64,000 nt of DNA from Bacteroidales bacterium (GCA_017626555.1 JAGAIM010000003.1:62001-126000); one strand, 5' to 3'; counted from the stretch's first letter, positions 8,813-17,433 are shown. Notes: a model not told the origin generated them from the letters alone. Numbers and translations: made by a program.

Positions 8813-10600
8813 CTAATCCAGTTTCAACACAGCCATAAATGCGCTCTGCGGTACTTCGACCGTTCCGATCTGGCGCATCCTCTTCTTTCCCTGTTTCTGC
8901 TTCTCGAGAAGTTTTCTCTTTCGTGTAATGTCACCTCCGTAACATTTCGCAGTCACATCCTTTCGGACGGCCTTGACTGTCTCTCGTGCAATGATCTTTG
9001 CTCCGACAGCAGCCTGGATGGCGATATCGAACTGCTGGCGAGGAATGAGTTCCTTGAGTTTCTCACACATCTTACGTCCGAAATCGTATGCGTGGTCGGC
9101 GTGGATCAGCGAAGACAATGCATCCGCAGGATCTCCGTTAAGAAGTATATCCAGTTTTACAAGTTTAGCCTCCTTGAATCCTATCACGTGATAGTCGAAC
9201 GAAGCATAACCCTTTGAAATCGATTTCAATTTATCGTAGAAATCGAACACGATTTCTGAAAGCGGCATCTCGTATGTAAGTTCCAGACGGTCTGCCGTCA
9301 GATAGTGCTGGTTGATAAGGATTCCTCTCTTGTCAAGACAGAGTTTCATTATCGGACCATAATAATCAGAACGTGAAATTACCTGTGCTCTAATGTATGG
9401 TTCCTCGATCTTGTCGATGAGAGTAGGTGCAGGAAGTCCGGAAGGATTATGCACATCAAGCACCTCGCCCTGAGTGGTATAAACCTTATATGAAACGTTA
9501 GGCACCGTAGTGATCACGTCCATATTGAATTCTCTGTAAAGACGCTCCTGAACTATCTCCAGATGCAGAAGTCCGAGGAATCCGCAACGGAATCCGAATC
9601 CCAGCGCGAGGGATGACTCAGGCTCGAACACGAACGAAGCATCGTTGAGTTGGAATTTCTCGAGGGATGCACGCAGTTCCTCATACTGGTCTGTCTCCAC
9701 AGGATACATACCGGCAAAAACCATAGGCTTCACCTCCTCGAATCCTGCAATGGCCTCCTGACACGGTCTGTTAAGATGTGTGATGGTATCACCGACCTTC
9801 ACCTCCACAGCCGACTTGATGCCCGATATGATATATCCCACACTTCCGCAAGGGATCTCATCACGCGGATGCATCTTCATCTTCAAAACACCAATCTCAT
9901 CAGCCTCGTACTCCTTACCTGTATTGAAGAACTTGACCTTGTCGCCTTTCTTTATAGAACCGTTGACAACCTTGAAATATGCAATGATTCCTCTGAATGA
10001 GTTGAACACAGAGTCAAAGATAAGCGCCTGAAGCGGAGCCTCGGGATCGCCTTTCGGAGCCGGGATCCTCTCGATTATGGCATCCAGGATTTCCTTCACA
10101 CCTTCACCTGTCTTTGCTGAAGCAAGAAGGATGTCCTCCGGCTTGCATCCGATGAGATCCACGACCTGATCCGTCACCACATCCACCATAGCCGACTCCA
10201 CATCGATCTTGTTCAGCACCGGAATGATCTCCAGATCGTGCTCGATCGCCAGATATAGATTTGAAATCGTCTGAGCCTGAATACCTTGCGTAGCATCCAC
10301 CACCAGAAGTGCTCCCTCGCAGGAAGCAATGGCACGTGACACCTCGTATGAGAAGTCAACGTGGCCCGGAGTGTCAATCAGGTTGAGCGTATATTTCTCA
10401 CCCTTATAATTATAATCCATCTGGATGGCGTGGCTCTTGATCGTGATACCCTTCTCCTTCTCAAGGTCCATAGAGTCAAGGACCTGGTTCTCCATATCAC
10501 GTGCGTTCAAAGTATCGGTCACCTCCAGCATTCTGTCTGCCAGAGTACTCTTTCCGTGATCGATATGCGCAATGATGCAAAAGTTTCTTGTGTTCTTCAT
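8813..10600 (-). CDS. lepA: Elongation factor 4 (back-translocating GTPase)
   Basis: 595-residue ribosome-binding GTPase. G1 is AHIDHGKST at the very N-terminus, G3 is [13 protein letters not shown]4 is NKID. Domain II, the domain III/V region ([20 protein letters not shown]) and the LepA-specific C-terminal domain ([24 protein letters not shown]) follow in order. The start at 10600 gives the conserved [15 protein letters not shown] longer frame to 10666 runs through the promoter box at 10620-10627 and is rejected. LepA/EF4 remobilises stalled ribosomes or aids 30S biogenesis. The gene is monocistronic between its promoter and the terminator at 8776-8808. Confidence 0.97.
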   Translation of the reverse strand: MKNTRNFCIIAHIDHGKSTLADRMLEVTDTLNARDMENQVLDSMDLEKEKGITIKSHAIQMDYNYKGEKYTLNLIDTPGHVDFSYEVSRAIASCEGALLVVDATQGIQAQTISNLYLAIEHDLEIIPVLNKIDVESAMVDVVTDQVVDLIGCKPEDILLASAKTGEGVKEILDAIIERIPAPKGDPEAPLQALIFDSVFNSFRGIIAYFKVVNGSIKKGDKVKFFNTGKEYEADEIGVLKMKMHPRDEIPCGSVGYIISGIKSAVEVKVGDTITHLNRPCQEAIAGFEEVKPMVFAGMYPVETDQYEELRASLEKFQLNDASFVFEPESSLALGFGFRCGFLGLLHLEIVQERLYREFNMDVITTVPNVSYKVYTTQGEVLDVHNPSGLPAPTLIDKIEEPYIRAQVISRSDYYGPIMKLCLDKRGILINQHYLTADRLELTYEMPLSEIVFDFYDKLKSISKGYASFDYHVIGFKEAKLVKLDILLNGDPADALSSLIHADHAYDFGRKMCEKLKELIPRQQFDIAIQAAVGAKIIARETVKAVRKDVTAKCYGGDITRKRKLLEKQKQGKKRMRQIGTVEVPQSAFMAVLKLD

Positions 10601-10619
10601 CTTAAGTATATAATCGGTG

Positions 10620-10627
10620 CAAAGATA
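10620..10627 (-). promoter_or_regulatory. -7 promoter element of lepA
   Basis: Minus-strand TATCTTTG lies 19 bases before the lepA ATG. It fixes the lepA start and is 13 bases from the divergent box of the sigma gene, so the two promoters must share or compete for polymerase. Confidence 0.7.
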
Positions 10628-10639
10628 GAACAATTTTCG

Positions 10640-10647
10640 TACATTTG
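10640..10647 (+). promoter_or_regulatory. -7 promoter element of the first ECF sigma operon
   Basis: TACATTTG matches TAnnTTTG and lies 38 bases before the GTG start at 10686. No good -33 box is visible. Confidence 0.45.
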
Positions 10648-10685
10648 CCTTTAATCCAACCCCCAATTTTAGTGTCTAACCTCAG

Positions 10686-11225
10686 GTGACAGACGAAAGA
10701 ATCATAGAACTATTTTCCAGCGGTATGCAGGAGGAGGCTTTCAGGGGCATCGTGGATGCATATACCGAAAGGCTCTACTGGCACGTCCGCAGGTTTCTAT
10801 GCTCTCACGAGGACACGAACGACCTGCTTCAGGACATATTCATAAAGATATGGTCAGCCCTGCCCTCATTCAGGGGCGAAGCGAGGCTCTACACCTGGAT
10901 ATACAGAATAGCAACCAACGAAGTCCTCAACTATCTGCGCAGACAGAAATTCAAGGCTCTTTTATCTCTGGATTCAGTATCAGCCTCACTCGAAAGAAAA
11001 ATCGATGAAGACGCCGGCTTCAACGGCGACGAACTCCAGAGGGAACTCCACAAAGCCATCCGGAGACTTCCGGAAAAACAGCGCATTGTATTCAGCCTCC
11101 GATACTTTGATGAAATGAAATATGAGGATATCTCTGAAATCACAGGAACCTCTGTAGGAGCCCTGAAAGCCTCCTACCATCACGCATATTCAAAAATAAA
11201 GAACGAACTGCAAAGGCTGTTTTGA
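10686..11225 (+). CDS. ECF RNA polymerase sigma factor
   Basis: 179 residues. The sigma-2 region is near residues 20-85 (DLLQDIFIKIWSALPSFRGEARLYTWIYRIATNEVLNYLRR) and the sigma-4 helix-turn-helix is near residues 120-175 (LPEKQRIVFSLRYFDEMKYEDISEITGTSVGALKASYHHAYSKIK). GTG start. It heads a three-gene cassette with a single-TM protein (11254) and a periplasmic Spy-like protein (11670). The arrangement suggests an envelope-stress regulon in which the second gene acts as anti-sigma factor; that role is inferred from position and topology, not from a recognised domain. Confidence 0.93.
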   Translation: MTDERIIELFSSGMQEEAFRGIVDAYTERLYWHVRRFLCSHEDTNDLLQDIFIKIWSALPSFRGEARLYTWIYRIATNEVLNYLRRQKFKALLSLDSVSASLERKIDEDAGFNGDELQRELHKAIRRLPEKQRIVFSLRYFDEMKYEDISEITGTSVGALKASYHHAYSKIKNELQRLF

Positions 11226-11253
11226 AGTAAGATTAAACCAAAGATATGATATC

Positions 11254-11673
11254 GTGTCTAAAATACAGTTTCTCAACGATATGAAAGAAAAGGAAAGAGA
11301 CATATTGGCAGAAGAAAAAAGGCTGAAAGAGATGCCATTCAGCGTACCGGAAGGCTATTTCGAGGCCTTCAAGGTAGAAATGGACACCTTCGAGGGTAAG
11401 GAACCAGGATTGTTCCGAAGGCTTGTACCATATATGGCTATGGCTGCTGCATTTCTGTTCCTGGTGACCGGAGGAACCTTCCTCCTGCAGCACACTGTCC
11501 CGGAAGAAGATTTCACCCAAGAAGACTTCCTCGTATTTTCCAGCGGGATATCCAATTACGAGTATTATGAAGAAATGGAGCATATTGCAGATGCCGATAT
11601 TGAGGATGAAGATATTATAGAATACCTGATATACAGCGGAATAAGCGCTGAAGAAATCGAACTTTCAAAATGA
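11254..11673 (+). CDS. Single-pass membrane protein, probable anti-sigma partner
   Basis: 139 residues: an N-terminal charged cytosolic part (1-48, rich in Lys and Glu), one transmembrane helix near residues 53-73 (LVPYMAMAAAFLFLVTGGTFLL), then a strongly acidic periplasmic tail (YEYYEEMEHIADADIEDEDIIEYL). The start is GTG 11254, with an in-frame ATG at 11281 as an alternative. It is not similar enough to a named anti-sigma family for me to assign one. Its place immediately after an ECF sigma gene and its topology suggest membrane sequestration of that sigma factor. Its stop overlaps the next gene's start (ATGA). Confidence 0.7.
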   Translation: MSKIQFLNDMKEKERDILAEEKRLKEMPFSVPEGYFEAFKVEMDTFEGKEPGLFRRLVPYMAMAAAFLFLVTGGTFLLQHTVPEEDFTQEDFLVFSSGISNYEYYEEMEHIADADIEDEDIIEYLIYSGISAEEIELSK

Positions 11674-12158
11674 TGGAATATATGAAAAGGATTATTTTTA
11701 TAGCAACTGCAGCACTGATGATGCTGGCAACTGCATCATCTGCATCCGCACACAGGAAATGTGACGGGGACTGGAAGCAAAAAATGCTGAGCGAAAAGAT
11801 TGCATACCTTACAGTTGAACTTGGCATAACCCCTGAAGAAGCCCAGCAGTTCTGGCCTGTGTATAATGAGATCAACAAAGAACGCGACGAGGCTATGCAC
11901 CAGGTTTTCAAGTCCTATAAGGCATTGGAAGAAGGCATAAAGGCTGGAAAGACAGGGAAAGATGCGGAAAAACTTCTTGAAGATTATCTGAAAGCCCTTG
12001 ATGACCAAAGGGAAATAGATAGCAATGCCAGCGACAGATATCTCAAAGTGCTTTCTGCCGACAAAGTAGCAAAACTATATATCGGAGAAGAAAAATTCAG
12101 AAGGCAGCATATCCGCAGACTCCACGGAGGAGAAAACAAGCCAGGGCCAAAGAATTGA
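11670..12158 (+). CDS. Periplasmic Spy/CpxP-like protein
   Basis: 162 residues with a signal peptide (core MKRIIFIATAALMMLA, cleavage near SSASA-HRK). The mature part is all-helical and highly charged: YLTVELGITPEEAQQFWPVYNEI, then repeated Lys/Glu helices, which fits the LTxxQ-type Spy/CpxP periplasmic chaperone or metal-sensor fold. A second in-frame ATG at 11685 gives the tighter signal peptide and may be the real start. As the last gene of the sigma cassette it may be both output and stress sensor. Its stop directly abuts the stop of trmN6 on the other strand. Confidence 0.65.
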   Translation: MMEYMKRIIFIATAALMMLATASSASAHRKCDGDWKQKMLSEKIAYLTVELGITPEEAQQFWPVYNEINKERDEAMHQVFKSYKALEEGIKAGKTGKDAEKLLEDYLKALDDQREIDSNASDRYLKVLSADKVAKLYIGEEKFRRQHIRRLHGGENKPGPKN

Positions 12159-12908
12159 TCAGGCAAACAGATAGAAATCTCGGGTGAGGGAAAGATACTC
12201 TTGGGTATATTTTCCCTCATCTTGTATTGTAAGGAGTTCCTCGACAGGTTCAATGCATCTTGTCCTTGCAAATTCAGCAACAATGCGCGAAGGATTCTTA
12301 CGTGGAGTGGTTCTGACACGCAATATCCTGAACAGATGGAGTCCGCACATCCTTGCATATCTGGCAAGAGCGGCTTCCTGATCTGCCGGAAGCACGAGAG
12401 ACACGCGGCCGCCCTCGGAAAGTCTGTCTTTGGCAAACTCAAATATATCCCTATATGAAAGGCCGTCTGAAGTGTGTCTGGCCACGCTTTTCCTTTCGTC
12501 CGGAGCAGTCAAGGAATCCTCGAAATATGGAGGATTGGAAAAAATCAGATCATATATTTCCGATTCCTTTTGTGCAAAAACCTGAAGGGAAAGATTATGA
12601 GCCTTGAGAGATCCGGCCCAAGGTGATGTCTCGAAATTCGCAGCAGCCTCAGTTGCCGACGGCTCATCAATATCAACAGCATCGATGCGGAAGTCAGGCT
12701 TTATCGTCCGGCTGACATCCTGAGCGGAATCAAAGAATCTCTGAGCCGCCATAAGAGCAATGGTTCCGGTTCCTGTGCCGATATCCAGCATCAACCTGTC
12801 CGAGGGCAAAATGGTCATAGCGGCTCCAAGGATGACACCATCCGTGTTGACCTTCATAGCGCTTCGCTCATTGACCACATCGAACTTTTTGAAATGGAAT
12901 ACACTCAT
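12159..12908 (-). CDS. trmN6: tRNA1(Val) (adenine-37-N6)-methyltransferase
   Basis: About 249-residue class I methyltransferase of the YfiC/TrmN6 family. It opens with FHFKKFDVVNERSAMKVNTDGVILGAA, the family's N-terminal block. The SAM-binding loop is LDIGTGTGTIALM near residue 45 and the catalytic N6-adenine motif is FSNPPYFEDSL near residue 122. It modifies A37 next to the anticodon of a valine tRNA. ATG 12908 is preferred over 12914 because family members begin MSVFxFKxF. It lies 14 bases downstream of lolD in the same direction. The convergent stops at 12158/12159 leave no intergenic base. Confidence 0.9.
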   Translation of the reverse strand: MSVFHFKKFDVVNERSAMKVNTDGVILGAAMTILPSDRLMLDIGTGTGTIALMAAQRFFDSAQDVSRTIKPDFRIDAVDIDEPSATEAAANFETSPWAGSLKAHNLSLQVFAQKESEIYDLIFSNPPYFEDSLTAPDERKSVARHTSDGLSYRDIFEFAKDRLSEGGRVSLVLPADQEAALARYARMCGLHLFRILRVRTTPRKNPSRIVAEFARTRCIEPVEELLTIQDEGKYTQEYLSLTRDFYLFA

Positions 12909-12922
12909 CTCCAAAGCCTGAT

Positions 12923-13594
12923 TTATAGATCATTTACGGATACGAACTGGCCGTCAACCATATAAAGCGATCTGTCACACATCTGAGCCAGACCTGAATC
13001 GTGGGTTACAATGACAATTGTCTGACCATATTTCTCGCGCAGTTGGAAGAACAAGCCGTGTATATCTTCCTTTGTCCTTGAATCAAGATTGCCGGAAGGC
13101 TCGTCCGCGAAAAGGACAGCAGGACGATTGATCAATGCCCGGGCTATCGCCACCCTCTGCTGCTCTCCTCCGGAAAGTTCGGAAGGCTTATGTGTCAGAC
13201 GCTCACTCAATCCCATATCGGTCAGAAGTTCTGTCGCTGCCTTTTCAGCATCCTTCCTGGAACGTCCGGCAATGAAAGCCGGAATCATAACATTTTCCAG
13301 AGCCGTGAATTCAGGCAGAAGATGATGGAACTGGAACACGAATCCCAGACGAAGATTCCTGAATTCAGCCAGACGTTTGCTGTCAAGACTAAGGACATCA
13401 GTGCCATCAATAATCAGGGATCCCCCATCCGGAGTGGACAGAGTTCCCAGAATCTGGAGAAGCGTGGACTTACCTGCTCCGGACGCTCCCATAATGGACA
13501 CGACTTCAGCCTTGTCAGCGCAGAAATCAATCCCCTTCAGCACCTTCAGACTGCCGAACGACTTTTCTATTCCCTTTGCCTGTATCATATTCAT
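12923..13594 (-). CDS. lolD: ABC transporter ATP-binding protein, LolD-like
   Basis: 223-residue ABC ATPase of the LolD/MacB-FtsE clade: Walker [10 protein letters not shown] near residue 35, Q-loop in [19 protein letters not shown], signature [15 protein letters not shown] near 138, Walker [14 protein letters not shown]-loop VTHD. The QFHHLLPEF stretch is typical of LolD, the energy source for lipoprotein release from the inner membrane. The permease (LolC/E-type) is not adjacent, which is usual for Bacteroidota. A second ATG at 13588 is equally possible. Confidence 0.88.
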   Translation of the reverse strand: MNMIQAKGIEKSFGSLKVLKGIDFCADKAEVVSIMGASGAGKSTLLQILGTLSTPDGGSLIIDGTDVLSLDSKRLAEFRNLRLGFVFQFHHLLPEFTALENVMIPAFIAGRSRKDAEKAATELLTDMGLSERLTHKPSELSGGEQQRVAIARALINRPAVLFADEPSGNLDSRTKEDIHGLFFQLREKYGQTIVIVTHDSGLAQMCDRSLYMVDGQFVSVNDL

Positions 13595-13607
13595 ACTTTT
13601 TCAAGAA

Positions 13608-13615
13608 CAAAAATA
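13608..13615 (-). promoter_or_regulatory. -7 promoter element of lolD-trmN6
   Basis: Minus-strand TATTTTTG lies 14-20 bases before the lolD start codons. Confidence 0.5.
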
Positions 13616-13662
13616 GTAAATATGCTCCATATTTAAAAATAGGGAGGAGGATAACACATTAC

Positions 13663-13731
13663 ATATCAGCGGTTTACTCACCCTGCGTGCTCCCCATTGC
13701 ACAGCACGTAGAAGCGATAAGGCACTGATAT
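13663..13731. repeat. Palindromic element, family 3 (copy 1)
   Basis: The core 13683-13711 (CTGCGTGCTCCCC...AGCACGTAG) is nearly the same as the core at 45260-45287, sharing CGTGCTCCCC and GCACG. Outer arms ATATCAG (13663-13669) and CTGATAT (13725-13731) pair here but differ from those at 45 kb. It lies in the 204-base gap between lolD and tRNA-Pro; I see no gene in that gap. Confidence 0.65.
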
Positions 13732-13765
13732 TCACCGCCTTACCCTCTGCACGGAGGTGCAATAA

Positions 13766-13795
13766 AAAGAGGCCGATCCGAAGATCAGCCTCTTT
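13766..13795 (-). terminator. Terminator of tRNA-Pro
   Basis: AAAGAGGC (13766-13773) pairs with GCCTCTTT (13788-13795), extended inward by GATC/GATC. On the minus strand it is followed by a T-rich tract, 4 bases past the tRNA 3' end. Confidence 0.85.
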
Positions 13796-13798
13796 ATG

Positions 13799-13872
13799 TC
13801 GGGGTACTGTGACTCGAACACAGGACCCTCTGGTCCCAAACCAGATGCGCTAGCCAACTGCGCCACACCCCG
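13799..13872 (-). tRNA. tRNA-Pro (anticodon TGG)
   Basis: The minus strand folds as a complete cloverleaf. Acceptor 5' CGGGGTG pairs with 3' TACCCCG, the D-arm contains GGCGCAGTTGGCTAGCGC, the anticodon loop TTTGGGA gives UGG, and the T-arm contains GTTCGAGTC. CCA is not encoded. The 74-nt gene has its own promoter and terminator. Confidence 0.97.
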
Positions 13873-13900
13873 ATTATGGTTTCCCTTTCATTTGGGACTG

Positions 13901-13931
13901 CAAATATAGACACAAAAAATAAAAGTGCAAA
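13901..13931 (-). promoter_or_regulatory. Promoter of tRNA-Pro
   Basis: Minus-strand TTTG (13931-13928), 19 bases, then TATATTTG (13908-13901): an almost ideal Bacteroidota promoter. Its -33 box is part of the stem of the upstream terminator 13921-13957. Confidence 0.8.
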
Positions 13932-13957
13932 ACTTTTTTGGAAAATTTTGCACTTTT
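13921..13957 (-). terminator. Terminator of the GH65 gene
   Basis: AAAAGTGCAAAA (13921-13932) pairs perfectly over 12 bases with TTTTGCACTTTT (13946-13957). On the minus strand a run ATTTTTTG follows. It lies 7 bases past the GH65 stop. Confidence 0.88.
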
Positions 13958-13964
13958 TAATCTT

Positions 13965-15986
13965 TTACCGCTGATTTCCGGTGTAATCCGGGTTTTCCAC
14001 CTTGTAGGTCTTCTTATCGACACCCACTCCGGTCACCGTCAAAGATTTCCAGTGAGAAGGGATCTTTGTCGGAATCTGAATGATGCCCTGCTCAGTGATC
14101 TCAAGGCCGGCGAAACCGAAAATGACACTCTGAAGGATGCCGCCAAGACCAGTTGCAAAGGACACTCTGGAATTGTTGGCATTTTCCGAAAGCACACCGA
14201 ACGGAGGACGCAATTTGTCGGTATAACTCTTCTTGAACACCTTGAAAGCCGTTTCCGGATCACCGAGACGGGCGTGAAGCACTGCTATTATGGCATTGCT
14301 CATAGCCGGGCCGTTAGGATCGATCCTGCCGAAATAATAATCGATGTCACGGATTATCTGGTCACGGTCGGTGACAACCCCGAGAGGGTATGCGAGCATA
14401 TTCACATCCGTCTGCTTGATTATCTGTCCCTCATAACCGGTATATTCCATTGTGACTCCATCGGCATTATGTGTAAATACAAGACCGTCAGCGACCTCTT
14501 TCCAGCGCGGATCTGCCATATAATCAAGCACCTGAGCCGCACGGGTCACATTATTGAGCACTCGCTTGGCCGCGCCGTTGGTGAAGGCATTGTCATCCAC
14601 ATTCTCTGCATATTCGTCGGCTGCGACAACATTAAGGATAGAATAACTTCCGTCATCATTCCTCACTGCACGGCTTACCCAGAAGTCACCGATGTTCCTG
14701 AGCACCGGCCAGGCTGTCTCGCGAAGCCATTCCTTGTCTCCTGTCACACAGTAATAGTTCCACATAGCGATGCCTATATCAGCAGTGATATGATGCTCGT
14801 ATGTGCCTGTAAGAGCCCATACAGGTGTACATTCTTCGCCCGATGTATCCGCTTCCCAAGGATACATAGCACCCTTGTAACCGTGATTGAGGGCATTCTG
14901 CCTTGCCTGCGGCAGACAACGAGCACGATAGTCCATAAGCGAACGTCCAGCCTCAGGATTCATCAGGAGGATAGGCGGATACATCCAGAGTTCGGTATCC
15001 CAGAAATAGTGGCCGTTATAGCCCTCGCTTGAAGAAAGTCCCATCGGCGCTATACCCACCGGACAATTGTCACGGGTGATGGAATACAACTGATAAAGGG
15101 CGTGACGAATGTCTGTCTGAGACTCCGGATCGCCTTCGATGATGACATCGCCCTTCCACAGTTCAGCCCACGCAGCGCTATGATTATCAAGAAGATAGTC
15201 TATGCTTGACTTATAGGCGAAGGTGGTCAGACGCTTTGATTCGTTCACCGGATCCTTGAAGTCCTGTGTAGAGCAGACTGCGCCGACAAGAGCAAAACGA
15301 TAGGCCTCCCCCTTCCTGAGTTTCACGGAAAAGCACATTCCGTCCCTTCCCGGCTCTTCGATCCGTTTCACCTCCGGCTCATCTCCGTCAAACATAAACA
15401 TCGAAGACGAACTCACACGATGCATCCCGGTCCTGGTAGCAGCATTGAGTTGATACACCAATTGGGCACCCTCACCGAAACTTGACTGAGCATCGCTCAT
15501 CTCCTGAGGAATACCATATATATTATCTACCCTGAGGGTGATATCCTTATAAGGGAGAACTTCCACGACAGACATCGCATTGTACGGCAACTGCCTCAGA
15601 GCCAGCACCGTATATTTGAAGGAGGCCTTTCCCTTAAGTTCTACGTTTGTAGTAAGTCGGGCATTGCGGAGATCAAATCTCTGGCTCCAGCCTGTAAAAT
15701 CCTTGTCCGACACCTTGACCCCGTCCACGGTAAGTTCCATATTCAGGAACACCGGTCCGCTGGCCACGCGGCTCACCCCGTTGTACCCTTCCTTGTCAAA
15801 TACACCGGCCAGCACGATCTCACGTGAAGTGAACGGGCGGTCATCGGTAACCACTCCTATGCGGCCGTTCGCCATTGTGGCTCCGTTGTAGTTGTCTCTT
15901 GAAGATGTTTCCATCACCCAGCCCTCCTGAGCGGCCGCAGACAGGCAGAGGCATAGAGCGAGAACGATTATACAGATTCTTTTCAT
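13965..15986 (-). CDS. Secreted glycoside hydrolase family 65 protein
   Basis: 673 residues with a signal peptide (MKRICIIVLALCLCLSAAAQ), so periplasmic or exported. An N-terminal beta-sandwich (to about residue 250) precedes the (alpha/alpha)6 catalytic barrel. GH65 landmarks are YFWDTELWMYPPILL and AADEYAENVDDNAFTNGAA, where the Glu of DEY-E is the expected general acid. GH65 includes phosphorylases of maltose, kojibiose and trehalose, and also true hydrolases. Secretion favours a hydrolase, since phosphorolysis is normally cytosolic; kojibiose-type or glucosyl-galactosyl alpha-glucosidase activity is possible. It stands alone, not in a PUL. The long frame to 16025 starts before the signal peptide, so ATG 15986 is used. 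Confidence 0.85.
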   Translation of the reverse strand: MKRICIIVLALCLCLSAAAQEGWVMETSSRDNYNGATMANGRIGVVTDDRPFTSREIVLAGVFDKEGYNGVSRVASGPVFLNMELTVDGVKVSDKDFTGWSQRFDLRNARLTTNVELKGKASFKYTVLALRQLPYNAMSVVEVLPYKDITLRVDNIYGIPQEMSDAQSSFGEGAQLVYQLNAATRTGMHRVSSSSMFMFDGDEPEVKRIEEPGRDGMCFSVKLRKGEAYRFALVGAVCSTQDFKDPVNESKRLTTFAYKSSIDYLLDNHSAAWAELWKGDVIIEGDPESQTDIRHALYQLYSITRDNCPVGIAPMGLSSSEGYNGHYFWDTELWMYPPILLMNPEAGRSLMDYRARCLPQARQNALNHGYKGAMYPWEADTSGEECTPVWALTGTYEHHITADIGIAMWNYYCVTGDKEWLRETAWPVLRNIGDFWVSRAVRNDDGSYSILNVVAADEYAENVDDNAFTNGAAKRVLNNVTRAAQVLDYMADPRWKEVADGLVFTHNADGVTMEYTGYEGQIIKQTDVNMLAYPLGVVTDRDQIIRDIDYYFGRIDPNGPAMSNAIIAVLHARLGDPETAFKVFKKSYTDKLRPPFGVLSENANNSRVSFATGLGGILQSVIFGFAGLEITEQGIIQIPTKIPSHWKSLTVTGVGVDKKTYKVENPDYTGNQR

Positions 15987-15997
15987 ACTTACAAAAA

Positions 15998-16029
15998 GGC
16001 GATGTACAGGGACAGCCCCGGACATCGCC
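15998..16029 (-). terminator. Terminator of mdh
   Basis: GGCGATGT (15998-16005) pairs with ACATCGCC (16022-16029), with TTTTTG following on the minus strand. It sits between the mdh stop (16061) and the GH65 start (15986), so GH65 needs its own weak promoter or read-through. Confidence 0.75.
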
Positions 16030-16060
16030 GATAAATCAGTTCCTCAATAGGAATCCTTTA

Positions 16061-17047
16061 TTAAAGGTTTGGATTGATGGTCTTCCACTCTGCCACTGGC
16101 GGGATGATGCCGAGGTTGATGATCTCGTCACGCATAACCTGAAGGTGTGCGTAAGATGCATCAAGAGCAGCGATCTCCTCTGCAGTTCCTTCTACTTCAC
16201 CGAAGTGAACGCCTGTAGCGTCGATCACTGTAGGCATAGCCATAAGAACGTTCTGATATTTCTCAGTGTTTACATAGCATCCTGCAGGCCAGTTGAACTC
16301 AGGACCGCCCATAGCAGCCTGGATCATAAGAACTGACTGATAAGCAGGGCTCTGGAATGACGAACGTCCACGGAGTTTGATGATGTTCGAGCCACCCTGG
16401 ATAGTAGCGTGCTTGATCTCAGCCCACTTGTCCTCAGGAATGTTGTACTCTGCGAGAGGCTTGCCGTCAACTGTGATCTTTGATGCGAACACTGCCATAG
16501 CCTCACCGTGACCACCGTAAGTACGTGCGTTCTCTACCTTGTACTGTGGTACGCCGAGTTCCTTAGCGATTGCTGACTGGAGACGTGTAGAGTCGAGAGC
16601 AGCAAGTGAAGTAAGCTGATTTGGCTTGAGACCTGAACGGATGAGAGCAGTAAGGGCAGTAACGTCAGCAGGGTTGAAGATAACAACCACGTGGTTCACG
16701 TCCGGGCAATACTTCCTGATGTTGTCACCGAACTCAGCAGCGATCTGGCAGTTACCCTTGAGAAGGTCCTCACGGGTCATACCCTCCTTACGAGGAGCAC
16801 CGCCTGAAGAGATGATGTACTTTGCACCTGTGAAAGCGACTTCAGGATCAGTTGTCCAAGTGATGTTGGCACCCTCGAATGCGCAGTGATAGAGTTCCTC
16901 TGCAACACCGTTCACGCCTGGACCATAGATGTCATAAAGGCAGATGTTAGGAGTAAGGCCGAGCATAAGAGCAGTCTGAGCCATATTAGAACCGATAGCG
17001 CCACCAGCGCCCACGATCACGAGCTTGTCGTTAGTCAAAAAGTTCAT
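16061..17047 (-). CDS. mdh: Malate dehydrogenase (NAD)
   Basis: 328-residue lactate/malate dehydrogenase-fold enzyme. The NAD-binding loop is VIVGAGGAIGSNMAQ at the N-terminus, the active-site loop contains SSGGAPRKEGMTREDLLKGN near residue 80, then VVVIFNPADVTALT, and the catalytic His is in ARTYGGHGEAM near residue 188. It interconverts malate and oxaloacetate, which in anaerobic Bacteroidota feeds the reductive branch to fumarate, succinate and propionate. It is flanked by its own promoter (17096-17103) and terminator (15998-16029), so monocistronic. Confidence 0.93.
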   Translation of the reverse strand: MNFLTNDKLVIVGAGGAIGSNMAQTALMLGLTPNICLYDIYGPGVNGVAEELYHCAFEGANITWTTDPEVAFTGAKYIISSGGAPRKEGMTREDLLKGNCQIAAEFGDNIRKYCPDVNHVVVIFNPADVTALTALIRSGLKPNQLTSLAALDSTRLQSAIAKELGVPQYKVENARTYGGHGEAMAVFASKITVDGKPLAEYNIPEDKWAEIKHATIQGGSNIIKLRGRSSFQSPAYQSVLMIQAAMGGPEFNWPAGCYVNTEKYQNVLMAMPTVIDATGVHFGEVEGTAEEIAALDASYAHLQVMRDEIINLGIIPPVAEWKTINPNL

Positions 17048-17095
17048 AATTGTTGAATTATTCTATAATGTTAACATTTAGTTCCAAATCTTGGC

Positions 17096-17103
17096 AAATA
17101 TAA
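17096..17103 (-). promoter_or_regulatory. -7 promoter element of mdh
   Basis: Minus-strand TATATTTG lies 48 bases before the mdh ATG. Confidence 0.6.
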
Positions 17104-17190
17104 TAAATATTATGGTATTCCGAGCATCCGGATACAAATGTTTCAGCACGAACACTCATAAATTAATTTTCAGATATCAAAAGTCTTTGT

Positions 17191-17198
17191 TATCTTTG
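17191..17198 (+). promoter_or_regulatory. -7 promoter element of the leader RNA and phosphopantetheinyl transferase
   Basis: TATCTTTG is a perfect TAnnTTTG box. Predicted transcription starts near 17203, giving about 230 nt before the transferase ATG. Confidence 0.6.
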
Positions 17199-17204
17199 CG
17201 GCCT

Positions 17205-17415
17205 AATTATTAGTTATTTAGACAGTGGAACCTCCCAGTCCTATAGTAAATACTCAGCAGATCAACGCGGATCAGACCTCTGACGATCCGTTGTCCGACA
17301 ATATATATATGGTTATGGGCAGCACTTCTGACGAAAGTCAGGAGGTGTTTTCTGTGTGCGCCTGGTCGGTGCGCACGGGTCTGTCGTATATAGGCACACC
17401 GAGTTCCACACTCTC
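17205..17415 (+). ncRNA. Structured leader RNA candidate
   Basis: This part of the 386-base gap between mdh and the phosphopantetheinyl transferase folds well. The outer stem is GTGGAAC (17225-17231) with GTTCCAC (17403-17409); the next is CCTATA (17240-17245) with TATAGG (17389-17394). Inside are three hairpins: CAAC-GC-GGATC with GATCCGTTG (17264-17293); a 10-pair stem closed by a GAAA tetraloop (17323-17347); and GTGCGC with GCGCAC (17356-17376). A 64-codon GTG frame (17225-17419) spans the same bases but looks incidental. No riboswitch class is recognised. It may be a cis-regulatory leader or a free RNA. Confidence 0.5.
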
Positions 17416-17433
17416 ATAGAACATTATTGATAT

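Noticed and set aside
10601-10666. N-terminal extension of LepA
   Set aside because: The extension reads through a perfect -7 promoter box, and LepA proteins start at MKNxRNF.
13938-15032. 364-codon plus-strand frame opposite GH65
   Set aside because: Shadow of the GH65 coding frame. It would start inside a terminator and has no domain.
17225-17419. 64-codon GTG-started small protein
   Set aside because: No similarity to a known small protein; the same bases form paired stems at both ends, so an RNA explanation is preferred. Not fully excluded.
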